Shown one piece after another: positions 1 to 7,586 of a stretch of 64,000 nucleotides of DNA. Each line of letters opens with the position of its first letter. Positions within the stretch are counted from its first letter, which is position 1. Under the pieces are notes generated by a model. The model ran no database searches, was not told the DNA's origin, and saw nothing but the letters and a program-made list of their open reading frames with translations. The translations under genes were made by a program, and so were the position numbers. Source of the DNA: Pseudomonas alliivorans (GTDB lineage: Bacteria > Pseudomonadota > Gammaproteobacteria > Pseudomonadales > Pseudomonadaceae); the NCBI RefSeq assembly GCF_017826695.1, contig NZ_JAFFZW010000009.1:1-64000 (forward strand), written 5' to 3'.

Positions 1-34
1 TTTTTCGTTTCCGTCTGCGCCGGAAGTGGGGCGA

Positions 35-62
35 ATTATAGACACCTCAACGAGCGCGTCAA
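35..62 (-). promoter_or_regulatory. Strong sigma-70 promoter reading off the left edge
   Basis: On the minus strand a TTGACG hexamer (62-57) and a perfect TATAAT (40-35) are separated by 16 bp. Upstream of the -35 box (63-95) the DNA is AT-rich and UP-element-like. Downstream of the -10 box comes a GC-rich discriminator (CGCCCC). A GC-rich discriminator with near-consensus hexamers is typical of stable-RNA promoters under stringent control. The transcribed gene lies outside the window, so its identity is inference. Confidence 0.7.
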
Positions 63-140
63 CCGTTATTTTCAAAAACCTGAGATCTATTTCACTACCC
101 CCAATAAACACTGAGCCAGATCAATCCTGGTCTCTATCAC

Positions 141-1634
141 TTACAAGCTGGGAAACGCGAACTGCGACGCTTCATGGCTCGCCCGCTGCGGCCAGCGCTG
201 CGTAATGGCCTTGCGACGAGTGTAGAAACGCACCCCGTCAGGCCCATATGCATGCAGATCACCGAACAGCGAACGCTTCCAGCCACCAAAGCTGTGATAA
301 GCAACCGGCACCGGCAACGGTACGTTCACGCCAACCATCCCCACTTCAATCTCATCGCAGAACAGACGCGCCGCTTCCCCGTCGCGAGTGAAGATGCACG
401 TACCGTTGCCGTATTCGTGATCGTTGATCAGTTGCATGGCTGCCTCCAGGCTGTCGACACGCACGATGCACAGTACCGGTCCGAAAATCTCTTCTTTATA
501 GATACGCATCTGCGGCGTGACGTTATCGAACAGGCACCCGCCCATGAAGAAGCCTTGCTCATGACCGGCAACCTCAAGCCCACGACCATCAACCACCAGC
601 GTCGCCCCTGACTGAACGCCATCCTCTATATAGCCGCTGACCTTGTCGCGATGCTGCCCCGTCACCAACGGCCCCATGTCCAGGCCACAGGTTGTGCCCG
701 CACCAATCTTCAGGCTCTGGATCTGCGGGACCAGTTTCGCCACCAACGCATCGGCGATCTGATCACCCACACAGACGGCAACCGAAATCGCCATGCAGCG
801 CTCTCCGCACGAACCATAGGCTGCGCCCATCAAGGCACTGACCGCATTGTCCAGATCCGCATCCGGCATCAGCACCGCATGATTCTTTGCGCCGCCCAAT
901 GCCTGAACACGCTTGCCCCGTGCAGCACCTTCCTTATAGATATATTCGGCGATAGGCGTGGAGCCGACAAAACTCAGCGCCTTCACTTCCGGCGCGTCGA
1001 TCAGCGCATCCACTGCCACCTTGTCGCCATGCACTACGTTAAGCACGCCCTTGGGCAATCCTGCTTCATGCAGCAACTCTGCAATCAACAGCGTGGAGCT
1101 GGGATCGCGCTCGGACGGTTTGAGGATGAAGCAGTTGCCGCAGACAATAGCCAGCGGGTACATCCAAAGCGGCACCATCGCCGGGAAGTTGAACGGTGTA
1201 ATACCCGCTACGATGCCCAGCGGCTGAAAGTCGGACCACGCATCGATGTTCGGCCCCACATTACGACTGTATTCGCCCTTGAGCACTTCAGGCGCAGCGC
1301 AGGCGTATTCAACGTTCTCGATTCCGCGCTTCAACTCCCCCGCCGCATCTTCCAGTGTCTTGCCATGCTCTTCGCTGATCAGCTGAGCGATACGGCCTTC
1401 GTTCTGCTCCAGCAATTGCTTGAAACGGAACATCACCTGAGCCCGTTTTGCAGGCGGCGTGTTACGCCAGACCGGAAAGGCCGCCTTGGCGGAGTCGATG
1501 GCCTGCTGAACGGTTTCGCGACTGGCGAGCGCCACCTTATGAATGGCCTGCCCGGTGGACGGATTGAACACATCAGCCGTACGTCCATCGTCGGAAACGA
1601 ACTCACCGTGGATCAGGTGTTGAATGCTGCTCAT
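141..1634 (-). CDS. bauC: CoA-acylating methylmalonate/malonate-semialdehyde dehydrogenase (BauC/MmsA type)
   Basis: A 497-residue aldehyde dehydrogenase that oxidises malonic or methylmalonic semialdehyde with NAD and CoA. The family pattern is complete: TPFNFP (about 146-151), LKPSE (171-175), FVGST (222-226) and the catalytic Cys280 in GERC. The usual general-base Glu is replaced in LGGAKNH (about 246-252), as in CoA-dependent MmsA enzymes. The ATG at 1634 is chosen because GGAG lies six bases upstream; a TTG four codons earlier is less likely. It sits 81 bp downstream of the aminotransferase gene on the same strand, so it probably removes the 3-oxopropanoate made by that enzyme. PAO1 bauC has this role. 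Distinguishing bauC from the valine-pathway mmsA rests on this context, since no mmsB is present. Confidence 0.9.
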   Translation of the reverse strand: MSSIQHLIHGEFVSDDGRTADVFNPSTGQAIHKVALASRETVQQAIDSAKAAFPVWRNTPPAKRAQVMFRFKQLLEQNEGRIAQLISEEHGKTLEDAAGELKRGIENVEYACAAPEVLKGEYSRNVGPNIDAWSDFQPLGIVAGITPFNFPAMVPLWMYPLAIVCGNCFILKPSERDPSSTLLIAELLHEAGLPKGVLNVVHGDKVAVDALIDAPEVKALSFVGSTPIAEYIYKEGAARGKRVQALGGAKNHAVLMPDADLDNAVSALMGAAYGSCGERCMAISVAVCVGDQIADALVAKLVPQIQSLKIGAGTTCGLDMGPLVTGQHRDKVSGYIEDGVQSGATLVVDGRGLEVAGHEQGFFMGGCLFDNVTPQMRIYKEEIFGPVLCIVRVDSLEAAMQLINDHEYGNGTCIFTRDGEAARLFCDEIEVGMVGVNVPLPVPVAYHSFGGWKRSLFGDLHAYGPDGVRFYTRRKAITQRWPQRASHEASQFAFPSL

Positions 1635-1715
1635 GAAAAACTCCAAAAGGGTTTCCGGCAGGCGCGAATTACTCCGCGCCTGCTGCTTATATAAGAAGGA
1701 TGTCAGCGAAGACGA

Positions 1716-3062
1716 TCAGTCGATGAGGTTCAGCGTTTCGCCCACGGCGTCGAACAGCCGGTCCAGGTCCTGCGCCTTGCTGTTGAAGGTCGGGCCGAAC
1801 TGCAGGGTGTCGCCGCCGAAGCGTACATAGAAGCCGGCTTTCCACAATTTCATCCCGGCCTCGAACGGCCGCACGATGGCATCGCCGTCACGCGGCGCGA
1901 GCTGGATGGCTCCGGCCAGGCCGTAGTTGCGAATATCCACGACGTTCTTGCTGCCTTTGACGCCATGCAAGGCGCTCTCGAAATGAGGAGCCATTTGCGC
2001 GGCCTGTTGCACCAGGTTCTCACGCTGCAGCAACTCGAGAGCAGCCAGACCCGCCGCGCAGGCAACGGGATGCGCGGAGTAGGTATAGCCATGCGGGAAT
2101 TCGACCGCGTATTCCGGCGTCGACTGGTTCATGAACGCCTGATAGATCTCGCTGCTGGCAATCACCGCGCCCATCGGGATGGCACCGTTGGTGATCTGCT
2201 TGGCGATGCACATCAGGTCAGGCGTCACGCCGAAGCTTTCTGCGCCGAACATCGAACCGGTACGACCAAAGCCCGTGATGACTTCATCGAAGATCAGCAG
2301 GATGTTGTGCTGATCGCAGATTTCACGCAGCCGCTTGAGATAGCCCTGCGGAGGCACAATCACACCGGCAGAACCGGCCATCGGCTCGACAATCACCGCG
2401 GCAATGTTCGACGCGTCGTGCAATTCAATCAGCTTGAGCATCTCGTCAGCCAGCGCGATTCCGCCCGCCTCCGGCATGCCTTTGGAATAGGCATTGCTGG
2501 CCAGCAGCGTATGCGGCAGATGATCGACGTCCATCAACTGACCGAACATTTTGCGGTTACCGTTCACACCCCCCAGGCTTGTGCCTGCCACGTTCACGCC
2601 GTGATAACCGCGTGCTCGCCCGATCATCTTGGTCTTGGTGGCCTGGCCTTTAAGACGCCAGTAGGCACGCACCATCTTGACGGCAGTGTCGGCGCACTCG
2701 GAGCCGGAGTTGGTGTAGAAGACGTGATTGAGATTGCCCGGCGTCAGCTCGGTGATTTTTTCCGCGAGCTGAAACGATAGCGGGTGGCCGAATTGAAACC
2801 CTGGCGAATAATCCAGCACGCCCAATTGCTTGTAGACGGCCTCCTGGATTTCCTTGCGGGTATGCCCGGCTCCGCAGGTCCAGAGGCCGGAGAGCGCATC
2901 GTAGATCTTGCGGCCCTTGTCGTCCGTCAGGTAGCTGCCTTGCGCTGCAACGATCAGGCGTGGGTCGCGCTGGAAATTACGATTGGCCGTGTAGGGCATC
3001 CAGTGAGCATCAAGTTTCAGCTGACTGGCGACAGAAAGATCGGACGACTCGAGCATATTCAT
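1716..3062 (-). CDS. bauA: Beta-alanine (omega-amino acid):pyruvate aminotransferase
   Basis: A class III PLP-dependent aminotransferase of 448 residues, the same length as PAO1 BauA. It moves the terminal amino group of beta-alanine or another omega-amino acid to pyruvate, giving 3-oxopropanoate and alanine. Visible landmarks are RGYHG with the ring-stacking Tyr153, the cofactor Asp259 in LLIFDEVITGFGRTG, and the Schiff-base Lys288 in AKQITNGAIPMGA. A GAGG box lies about nine bases upstream of the ATG. The gene is divergent from the LysR regulator at 3175 and co-directional with the dehydrogenase at 141-1634. In PAO1 a further gene, bauB, lies between bauA and bauC; it is absent here. Cytoplasmic. 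Confidence 0.93.
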   Translation of the reverse strand: MNMLESSDLSVASQLKLDAHWMPYTANRNFQRDPRLIVAAQGSYLTDDKGRKIYDALSGLWTCGAGHTRKEIQEAVYKQLGVLDYSPGFQFGHPLSFQLAEKITELTPGNLNHVFYTNSGSECADTAVKMVRAYWRLKGQATKTKMIGRARGYHGVNVAGTSLGGVNGNRKMFGQLMDVDHLPHTLLASNAYSKGMPEAGGIALADEMLKLIELHDASNIAAVIVEPMAGSAGVIVPPQGYLKRLREICDQHNILLIFDEVITGFGRTGSMFGAESFGVTPDLMCIAKQITNGAIPMGAVIASSEIYQAFMNQSTPEYAVEFPHGYTYSAHPVACAAGLAALELLQRENLVQQAAQMAPHFESALHGVKGSKNVVDIRNYGLAGAIQLAPRDGDAIVRPFEAGMKLWKAGFYVRFGGDTLQFGPTFNSKAQDLDRLFDAVGETLNLID

Positions 3063-3151
3063 TGAAACGAACCTCGTGTGTGCTTGAGCAAGCAGTTATT
3101 TCAGTTAAGGTGCCATGGAGCCAAAGTCTGGAAAATCTGACTTTCACGATC

Positions 3152-3172
3152 TTTAGTTTGGTAGAGACTAAA
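3152..3172. promoter_or_regulatory. Inverted repeat TTTAGT-N9-ACTAAA, candidate LysR operator
   Basis: TTTAGT (3152-3157) and ACTAAA (3167-3172) form a perfect inverted repeat ending two bases before the ATG of the LysR gene at 3175, within the 112-bp bauA/bauR divergent region. LysR regulators commonly bind dyads between divergent genes and repress themselves. Assignment to BauR is inference. Confidence 0.45.
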
Positions 3173-3174
3173 CA

Positions 3175-4095
3175 ATGAGCACCCGTCGCACCGATCCTCT
3201 GGCGCAAGTCAGTGACTTTGATATCCGACTGCTGCGCCTGTTTAAAAGCGTAGTCGAGGCCGGAGGCTTCTCGGCGGCGGAAAGCGCGCTCGGCATCGGC
3301 CGGTCTGCGATCAGCCAGCAGATGAGCGATCTGGAACAGCGTCTGGGTCTGCGCCTCTGCCAGCGTGGGCGAGCCGGATTCTCGGTGACCGATGAGGGTA
3401 AAGAGGTCTACCAGTCGGCATTGCAGTTGCTGAGCGCGCTGGAAAGTTTTCGAACCGAGGTCAACGGCCTGCATCAGCATTTGCGCGGCGAGCTGAATAT
3501 CGGGCTGACCGACAATCTGGTCACCATGCCCCACATGCGCATCACCCATGCCATTTCGCAGCTCAAGGAGCGCGGCCCGGATGTACACATCAACATCCGC
3601 ATGAGCGCTCCGGCCGAAGTGGAGCAAGGGGTGCTCGAGGGCAAGCTGCATGTCGGTGTGGTGCCTCAGGTCAGCGCATTGCCGGGTCTCGATTACCAGC
3701 CGCTGTATAGCGAGCGCTCGCTGCTGTATTGCGCAGTCGGCCATCCATTGTTCCATGCAGCCGATGCTCTGATGGACAGCGAACACCTTGCCGGGCAGGA
3801 CGCCATTGCACCGACTTTCAGGCTTCCGGCCGAAATTCAGGCCCATTATCAGGCGCTCACCTGCACGGCCAGCGCGTCGGATCGCGAAGGCATGGCGTTT
3901 TTGATCCTGACCGGGCGCTACATCGGTTATCTGCCGGACCATTACGCCAGCACCTGGGTCAGGGAAGGCAGGTTGCGTGCGTTGAAACCGGACTCGCGAT
4001 TTTACGACCTGAGCCTGGTTACAGTGACGCGCAAAGGAAGGCGCCCTCATTTGGTGCTGGAAAGCTTCATGGAAGGATTGGCTGCTACCCGATGA
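3175..4095 (+). CDS. bauR: LysR-family transcriptional regulator, probable BauR
   Basis: A 306-residue LysR-type regulator. The N-terminal winged helix-turn-helix (about residues 15-75) shows the classic pattern LLRLFKSVVEAGGFSAAES followed by SAISQQMSDLEQRLG. The rest is the periplasmic-binding-like effector domain (about 100-300). It is divergently transcribed from bauA with 112 bp between the starts, the arrangement expected of a local activator of beta-alanine catabolism. A perfect inverted repeat just upstream of its own start suggests autoregulation. The ATG at 3175 has only a weak purine-rich ribosome site (AGAGA). The effector is likely beta-alanine or a related amine, by analogy with PAO1 BauR. 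Confidence 0.85.
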   Translation: MSTRRTDPLAQVSDFDIRLLRLFKSVVEAGGFSAAESALGIGRSAISQQMSDLEQRLGLRLCQRGRAGFSVTDEGKEVYQSALQLLSALESFRTEVNGLHQHLRGELNIGLTDNLVTMPHMRITHAISQLKERGPDVHINIRMSAPAEVEQGVLEGKLHVGVVPQVSALPGLDYQPLYSERSLLYCAVGHPLFHAADALMDSEHLAGQDAIAPTFRLPAEIQAHYQALTCTASASDREGMAFLILTGRYIGYLPDHYASTWVREGRLRALKPDSRFYDLSLVTVTRKGRRPHLVLESFMEGLAATR

Positions 4096-4293
4096 AACAC
4101 TTCATCATGCCAGCAGCAGAACGCGCACCAGCCGAAGCAACCAGGAATCCTGGCAGCCCCTTGATACCACAGGCGGTATTACACATTCCGTGACAATAAC
4201 CTGAGCAGGTGGACAGCTTTTTGCATTGGATCCGGATAACGAAACGCCAGCTCATGGCGCCTCTCTCCTGCCCTGAAAGTTCGAGTGCCTGTC

Positions 4294-5691
4294 ATGCAGC
4301 CCGAAACATCCGACAACAGTGACCTGATCTACGGCCTCGACGACCGCCCCAAACCACTGACAGCCATTCTGGCCGCGTTGCAACATGTACTCGCCAGCTT
4401 CGTCGGCATCATCACCCCGCCATTGATTATCGGCTCGGCACTGGGTTTGAGCGCCTACCTGCCCTACCTGATCAGCATGGCGCTGATGGTGTCCGGCGTG
4501 GGCACTTTCATTCAGGCGCGCCGCCCGTTCGGCATCGGGGCCGGAATGATCTGCCTGCAAGGCACCAGCTTCGCCTTTCTCGGCGCGGTATTGTCGGCAG
4601 GCTTTCTGGTCAAGCAGCGTGGCGGCAGCCCGGAAGACATCATGGCGATGATCTTCGGCGTGTGTTTTTTCGGCGCGCTGGTGCAGATCGTCCTGAGCCG
4701 TTGCATCAGCCAATTGCGCCGCGTGATCACGCCGCTGATAACCGGCATCGTGATCACGCTGATCGGTGTCAGCCTTATCAAGGTCGGCGTGACCGATCTG
4801 GGCGGCGGCTTCAATGCGCCCGACTTCGGTTCGCCGCTGAATCTGGCACTCGGGGTGTTCGTGCTGGTGGTGATCATCGCGCTGAATCGCTCCAACACGC
4901 CATGGGTTCGCCTGTCGGGGATCATCATCGGCCTGGCCGTCGGCAGCCTGGCAGCGTGGTTCAGTGGCAAGCTCGTTCCTCAGCCTATTCATGACCTGCC
5001 GCTGATCAGCATTCCGGTTCCCTTTCGCTTCGGCTTCAGTTTTGACTGGAGCGCTTTCCTGCCCGTCGCGCTGATCTATCTGATAAGCAGCATCGAAACC
5101 GTCGGCGACCTGACAGCCAACTGCATGCTGGCCAGGCAACCCATCAGCGGCCCGAGCTACGTGGCCAGGCTCAAGGGCGGCGTGCTCGGTGACGGCGTCA
5201 GCTGCATGCTGGCTGCCACATTCAGCGCATTTCCCAACACGACCTTTGCCCAGAACAACGGTGTCATCCAGTTGACCGGTGTTGCCAGCCGCTACGTCGG
5301 TCTGTACATCGGCGGCGTGTTGTTCATGCTGGGGTTGTTTCCACACATCGGCGCCATCGTTCAGCAGATTCCCAAACCGGTATTGGGCGGTGCCACGCTG
5401 GTGATGTTTGGCAGTGTGGCGGCGGCGGGCGTCCGGATTCTGGCTCAGTCGCCACTGGACCGGCGCAGCATGCTGATCATCGCAACCTCATTCGGCGTCG
5501 GCCTGGGAATCGCCTCGCAGCCCGCGCTGCTTCACCATATGCCCAAACTCGTGCAAAACCTGTTCGACTCGGCCATCACCAGCGGCGGCATCACGGCCAT
5601 TCTGATGTGCCTGTTGATCCCGGAAAACAAGACCTGTGACGACGTGCAGCCAACTGGCCAGGAAGCCGAACCCTTTGAGCATCAACGATAA
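4294..5691 (+). CDS. NCS2-family nucleobase (xanthine/uric acid-type) permease
   Basis: A polytopic inner-membrane protein of 465 residues in the nucleobase:cation symporter-2 family. It begins with the family's LQHVLASFVG segment, includes the GxGxQ-like region near GIGAGMICLQGTSFAFLG, and has many hydrophobic helices. The conserved acidic residue in the SSIETVGD segment (near 5087-5110) is typical of the substrate-binding helix. The loading of its sequence and the surrounding purine genes point to xanthine, urate or a related oxopurine rather than uracil, but specificity cannot be read directly. The start is uncertain: GTG at 4285 and ATG at 4294 are both possible, and neither has a clear ribosome site. 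A TetR regulator follows 84 bp downstream. Confidence 0.87.
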   Translation: MQPETSDNSDLIYGLDDRPKPLTAILAALQHVLASFVGIITPPLIIGSALGLSAYLPYLISMALMVSGVGTFIQARRPFGIGAGMICLQGTSFAFLGAVLSAGFLVKQRGGSPEDIMAMIFGVCFFGALVQIVLSRCISQLRRVITPLITGIVITLIGVSLIKVGVTDLGGGFNAPDFGSPLNLALGVFVLVVIIALNRSNTPWVRLSGIIIGLAVGSLAAWFSGKLVPQPIHDLPLISIPVPFRFGFSFDWSAFLPVALIYLISSIETVGDLTANCMLARQPISGPSYVARLKGGVLGDGVSCMLAATFSAFPNTTFAQNNGVIQLTGVASRYVGLYIGGVLFMLGLFPHIGAIVQQIPKPVLGGATLVMFGSVAAAGVRILAQSPLDRRSMLIIATSFGVGLGIASQPALLHHMPKLVQNLFDSAITSGGITAILMCLLIPENKTCDDVQPTGQEAEPFEHQR

Positions 5692-5775
5692 CTTTCCAGT
5701 GTCTGTGCTTGCGGGATGGCCGCAGGTGCGTTATCTGTTCGTCCGTTGCGTCCCTTGACCTGCCCGGAATCGCCC

Positions 5776-6438
5776 ATGACCCTCCAAGTCCCCGCGCACA
5801 ACGCTCACGTTGCCAAGCCAGCCAGCCGCATTCGTCAAAAGAATGAAGAGGCGATCATCAAGGCCGCCGAAGACGAGTTTGCACGTCACGGTTTCAAGGG
5901 CACCAGCATGAACACCATCGCGCTGAAGGCCGGGCTGCCCAAAGCCAACCTTCATTACTACTTCACCAACAAGCTGGGGCTCTACATTGCGGTGTTGAGC
6001 AACATCATTGAACTGTGGGACAGCACCTTCAACACCCTCAGCGTTGAAGACGATCCCGCAGAGGCGCTGGCAAGGTACATCCGCGCCAAGATGGAGTTTT
6101 CGCGCCGCCAGCCTCAGGCGTCGCGCATCTTTGCGATGGAAATCATCAGCGGCGGCGAATGCATGAGCGAGTATTTCAGCCAGGATTACCGGCTGTGGTT
6201 CCAGGGCCGGGCGGCGGTTTTCCAGGCCTGGATCGACGCAGGCAAGATGGACCCGGTCGACCCGGTGCACCTGATCTTCCTGCTGTGGGGCAGCACTCAG
6301 CACTATGCCGACTTTGCCTCCCAGATATGCCGCGTTACCGGACGCACCCGTCTGACCAAACAGGATATGGACGAGGCCAGCGAAAACCTGATCAGCATTA
6401 TCGTCAAAGGCTGTGGGCTCAAGCCGCCAGCCTTGTAG
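5776..6438 (+). CDS. TetR/AcrR-family regulator, RutR-like
   Basis: A 220-residue TetR-type repressor. The N-terminal helix-turn-helix (about 15-65) reads EAIIKAAEDEFARHGFKGTS then KAGLPKANLHYYFTNKLGLY. The YYF..K pattern and the long C-terminal ligand domain resemble RutR, the E. coli pyrimidine/purine-responsive regulator. The ATG at 5776 fits the conserved family start better than the longer upstream frame. It lies directly downstream of the NCS2 permease on the same strand and may control it, and possibly the nearby purine transport and salvage genes. The ligand is unknown; uracil, xanthine or another nucleobase is an inference from family and context. Confidence 0.82.
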   Translation: MTLQVPAHNAHVAKPASRIRQKNEEAIIKAAEDEFARHGFKGTSMNTIALKAGLPKANLHYYFTNKLGLYIAVLSNIIELWDSTFNTLSVEDDPAEALARYIRAKMEFSRRQPQASRIFAMEIISGGECMSEYFSQDYRLWFQGRAAVFQAWIDAGKMDPVDPVHLIFLLWGSTQHYADFASQICRVTGRTRLTKQDMDEASENLISIIVKGCGLKPPAL

Positions 6439-6470
6439 AATCCGCACCTTGTTGCCTGCCGGACGTACGC

Positions 6471-7064
6471 ATGTCTTTTACCCTCGTTGGCTCTTGCGAG
6501 TTTCGTGAAGAAATTCGCAAAAGTCGCTTTATCACCCTTGCCGCCCCCATCAGCAGCCCGACCGAGGCGCAGGCGTTCATCGACCAAAACAGTGATCCGA
6601 ACGCCACCCACAACTGCTGGGCCTGGAAACTGGGTGATCAGTACCGTAGCAATGACGACGGCGAGCCGGGCGGTACGGCAGGTCGTCCGATTCTGGCGGC
6701 AATCGAAGCGCAGGGTTTCGATCAGGTCGTCGTGCTGGTCATTCGCTGGTACGGCGGCATCCAATTGGGAACCGGCGGTCTGGCCAGGGCCTACGGTGGT
6801 GGCGCCAACAAATGCCTGCAGCAGGCCGCACGTGTGGAGTTGGTAAACCGGCTGTCTTTCAACCTTGAGTGCAGCTTCAGCGAACTGGCGCTGGTCAAGG
6901 TTCGCCTGGCTGAGTCGAGCGGGCTGGTTGAAGCCGAAAACTTCACCGCCAACGGTGTGGAAATGTCAGTGGCCATCGGCCCGGAGCACATCGAGAGCTT
7001 CCAGCGGCAACTGGCTGACCTGAGTCGGGGCAGAATCATTCTGCACAGGACGCCAACGCTGTAA
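6471..7064 (+). CDS. yigZ: IMPACT/YigZ-family protein
   Basis: A 197-residue protein of the IMPACT family; E. coli YigZ is about the same length. The N-terminal UPF0029 domain contains ATHNCWAWK, the NDDGEPGGTAGRPIL block and VIRWYGGIQLGTGGLARAYG, all hallmark stretches. The C-terminal half is the small alpha/beta domain common to YigZ. The eukaryotic IMPACT protein regulates the eIF2-alpha kinase GCN2. The bacterial role is not established, although binding to the ribosome or translation factors has been proposed. It begins 33 bp after the TetR gene and may be co-transcribed with it, but is probably not part of the purine pathway. Cytoplasmic. Confidence 0.88.
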   Translation: MSFTLVGSCEFREEIRKSRFITLAAPISSPTEAQAFIDQNSDPNATHNCWAWKLGDQYRSNDDGEPGGTAGRPILAAIEAQGFDQVVVLVIRWYGGIQLGTGGLARAYGGGANKCLQQAARVELVNRLSFNLECSFSELALVKVRLAESSGLVEAENFTANGVEMSVAIGPEHIESFQRQLADLSRGRIILHRTPTL

Positions 7065-7173
7065 TCAGGCCTTCATGCAAACATGCACACTTGCCCACAT
7101 CTACTGTGCATCCGGCTGTGGATAAGCTGAGCACATACCGCTGCGAGCCTTGTCGGGCAAGCGATACAGACAA

Positions 7174-7192
7174 TTGATCATTTTTTGTACAG
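7174..7192 (+). promoter_or_regulatory. Operator-like motif TTGATCA-N6-GTACAG, copy 1
   Basis: TTGATCA (7174-7180), six T residues and GTACAG (7187-7192). The same two half-sites with the same six-base spacing recur on the opposite strand at 7394-7376, about 200 bp nearer the transporter start. Conservation of both boxes and spacing while the spacer differs suggests a protein binding site. The binding protein is unknown; the nearby TetR regulator is one candidate. Confidence 0.5.
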
Positions 7193-7375
7193 CCACGATA
7201 AATATGTGCGAAAACGTCGATAAAACAATGTTTTAACCGTGCTTAGCACCTTCGAAACCTAAGCCGTTCGGCGTTATGCCCGGTTCTATGCGTTTCACAC
7301 AGGAACTGTGGAGCAACCTGTGGATAACAGGTGCAAGGGTCTCGCAGTCGCTTGGCGGCTCACGCTCATCGACAA

Positions 7376-7394
7376 CTGTACGTTTTTTGATCAA
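7376..7394 (-). promoter_or_regulatory. Operator-like motif TTGATCA-N6-GTACAG, copy 2
   Basis: Read on the minus strand, TTGATCA (7394-7388), spacer AAAAAC and GTACAG (7381-7376). It matches copy 1 at 13 of 13 defined positions, in inverted orientation, 193 bp upstream of the transporter ATG. Two copies about 200 bp apart could allow repression by looping; that is inference. Confidence 0.5.
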
Positions 7395-7586
7395 GCATAG
7401 TGAGCCATCTTGGCCCTCACCGTCGATCCGAACGCCCCGAACTGGTGCTGAAATCACACAGGTGACCGTAGGAAATCCCAAACGGGCCCGCAACAGACTT
7501 TATTCCGTGCCGTCCGACAAAAGCTGACTCCCTGGCCAGGATTTTGCTTCATCCACGGGCGACCCACTCCTGCCTCAGAGCCTGAC

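Larger units (their letters stand above)
7065..7586. other. 522-bp intergenic region upstream of the purine ABC transporter
   Basis: No convincing gene is seen. The region is more AT-rich than its neighbours between about 7170 and 7240 and holds two inverted copies of a 19-bp operator-like motif, listed separately. Two frames of about 85 codons cross it on opposite strands but lack ribosome sites and recognisable domains. It most likely carries the promoter and control region of the transporter operon. Confidence 0.6.

Noticed and set aside
4096..4293. Possible xanthine or purine riboswitch before the NCS2 permease
   Set aside because: I could not find a conserved purine or NMT1-type core or a convincing three-way junction in this 198-bp leader.
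4252..5346. 364-residue minus-strand frame opposite the NCS2 permease
   Set aside because: Its composition (Asp, His, Gln and Ala rich) is the antisense of a high-GC hydrophobic gene, and it has no ribosome site or domain.
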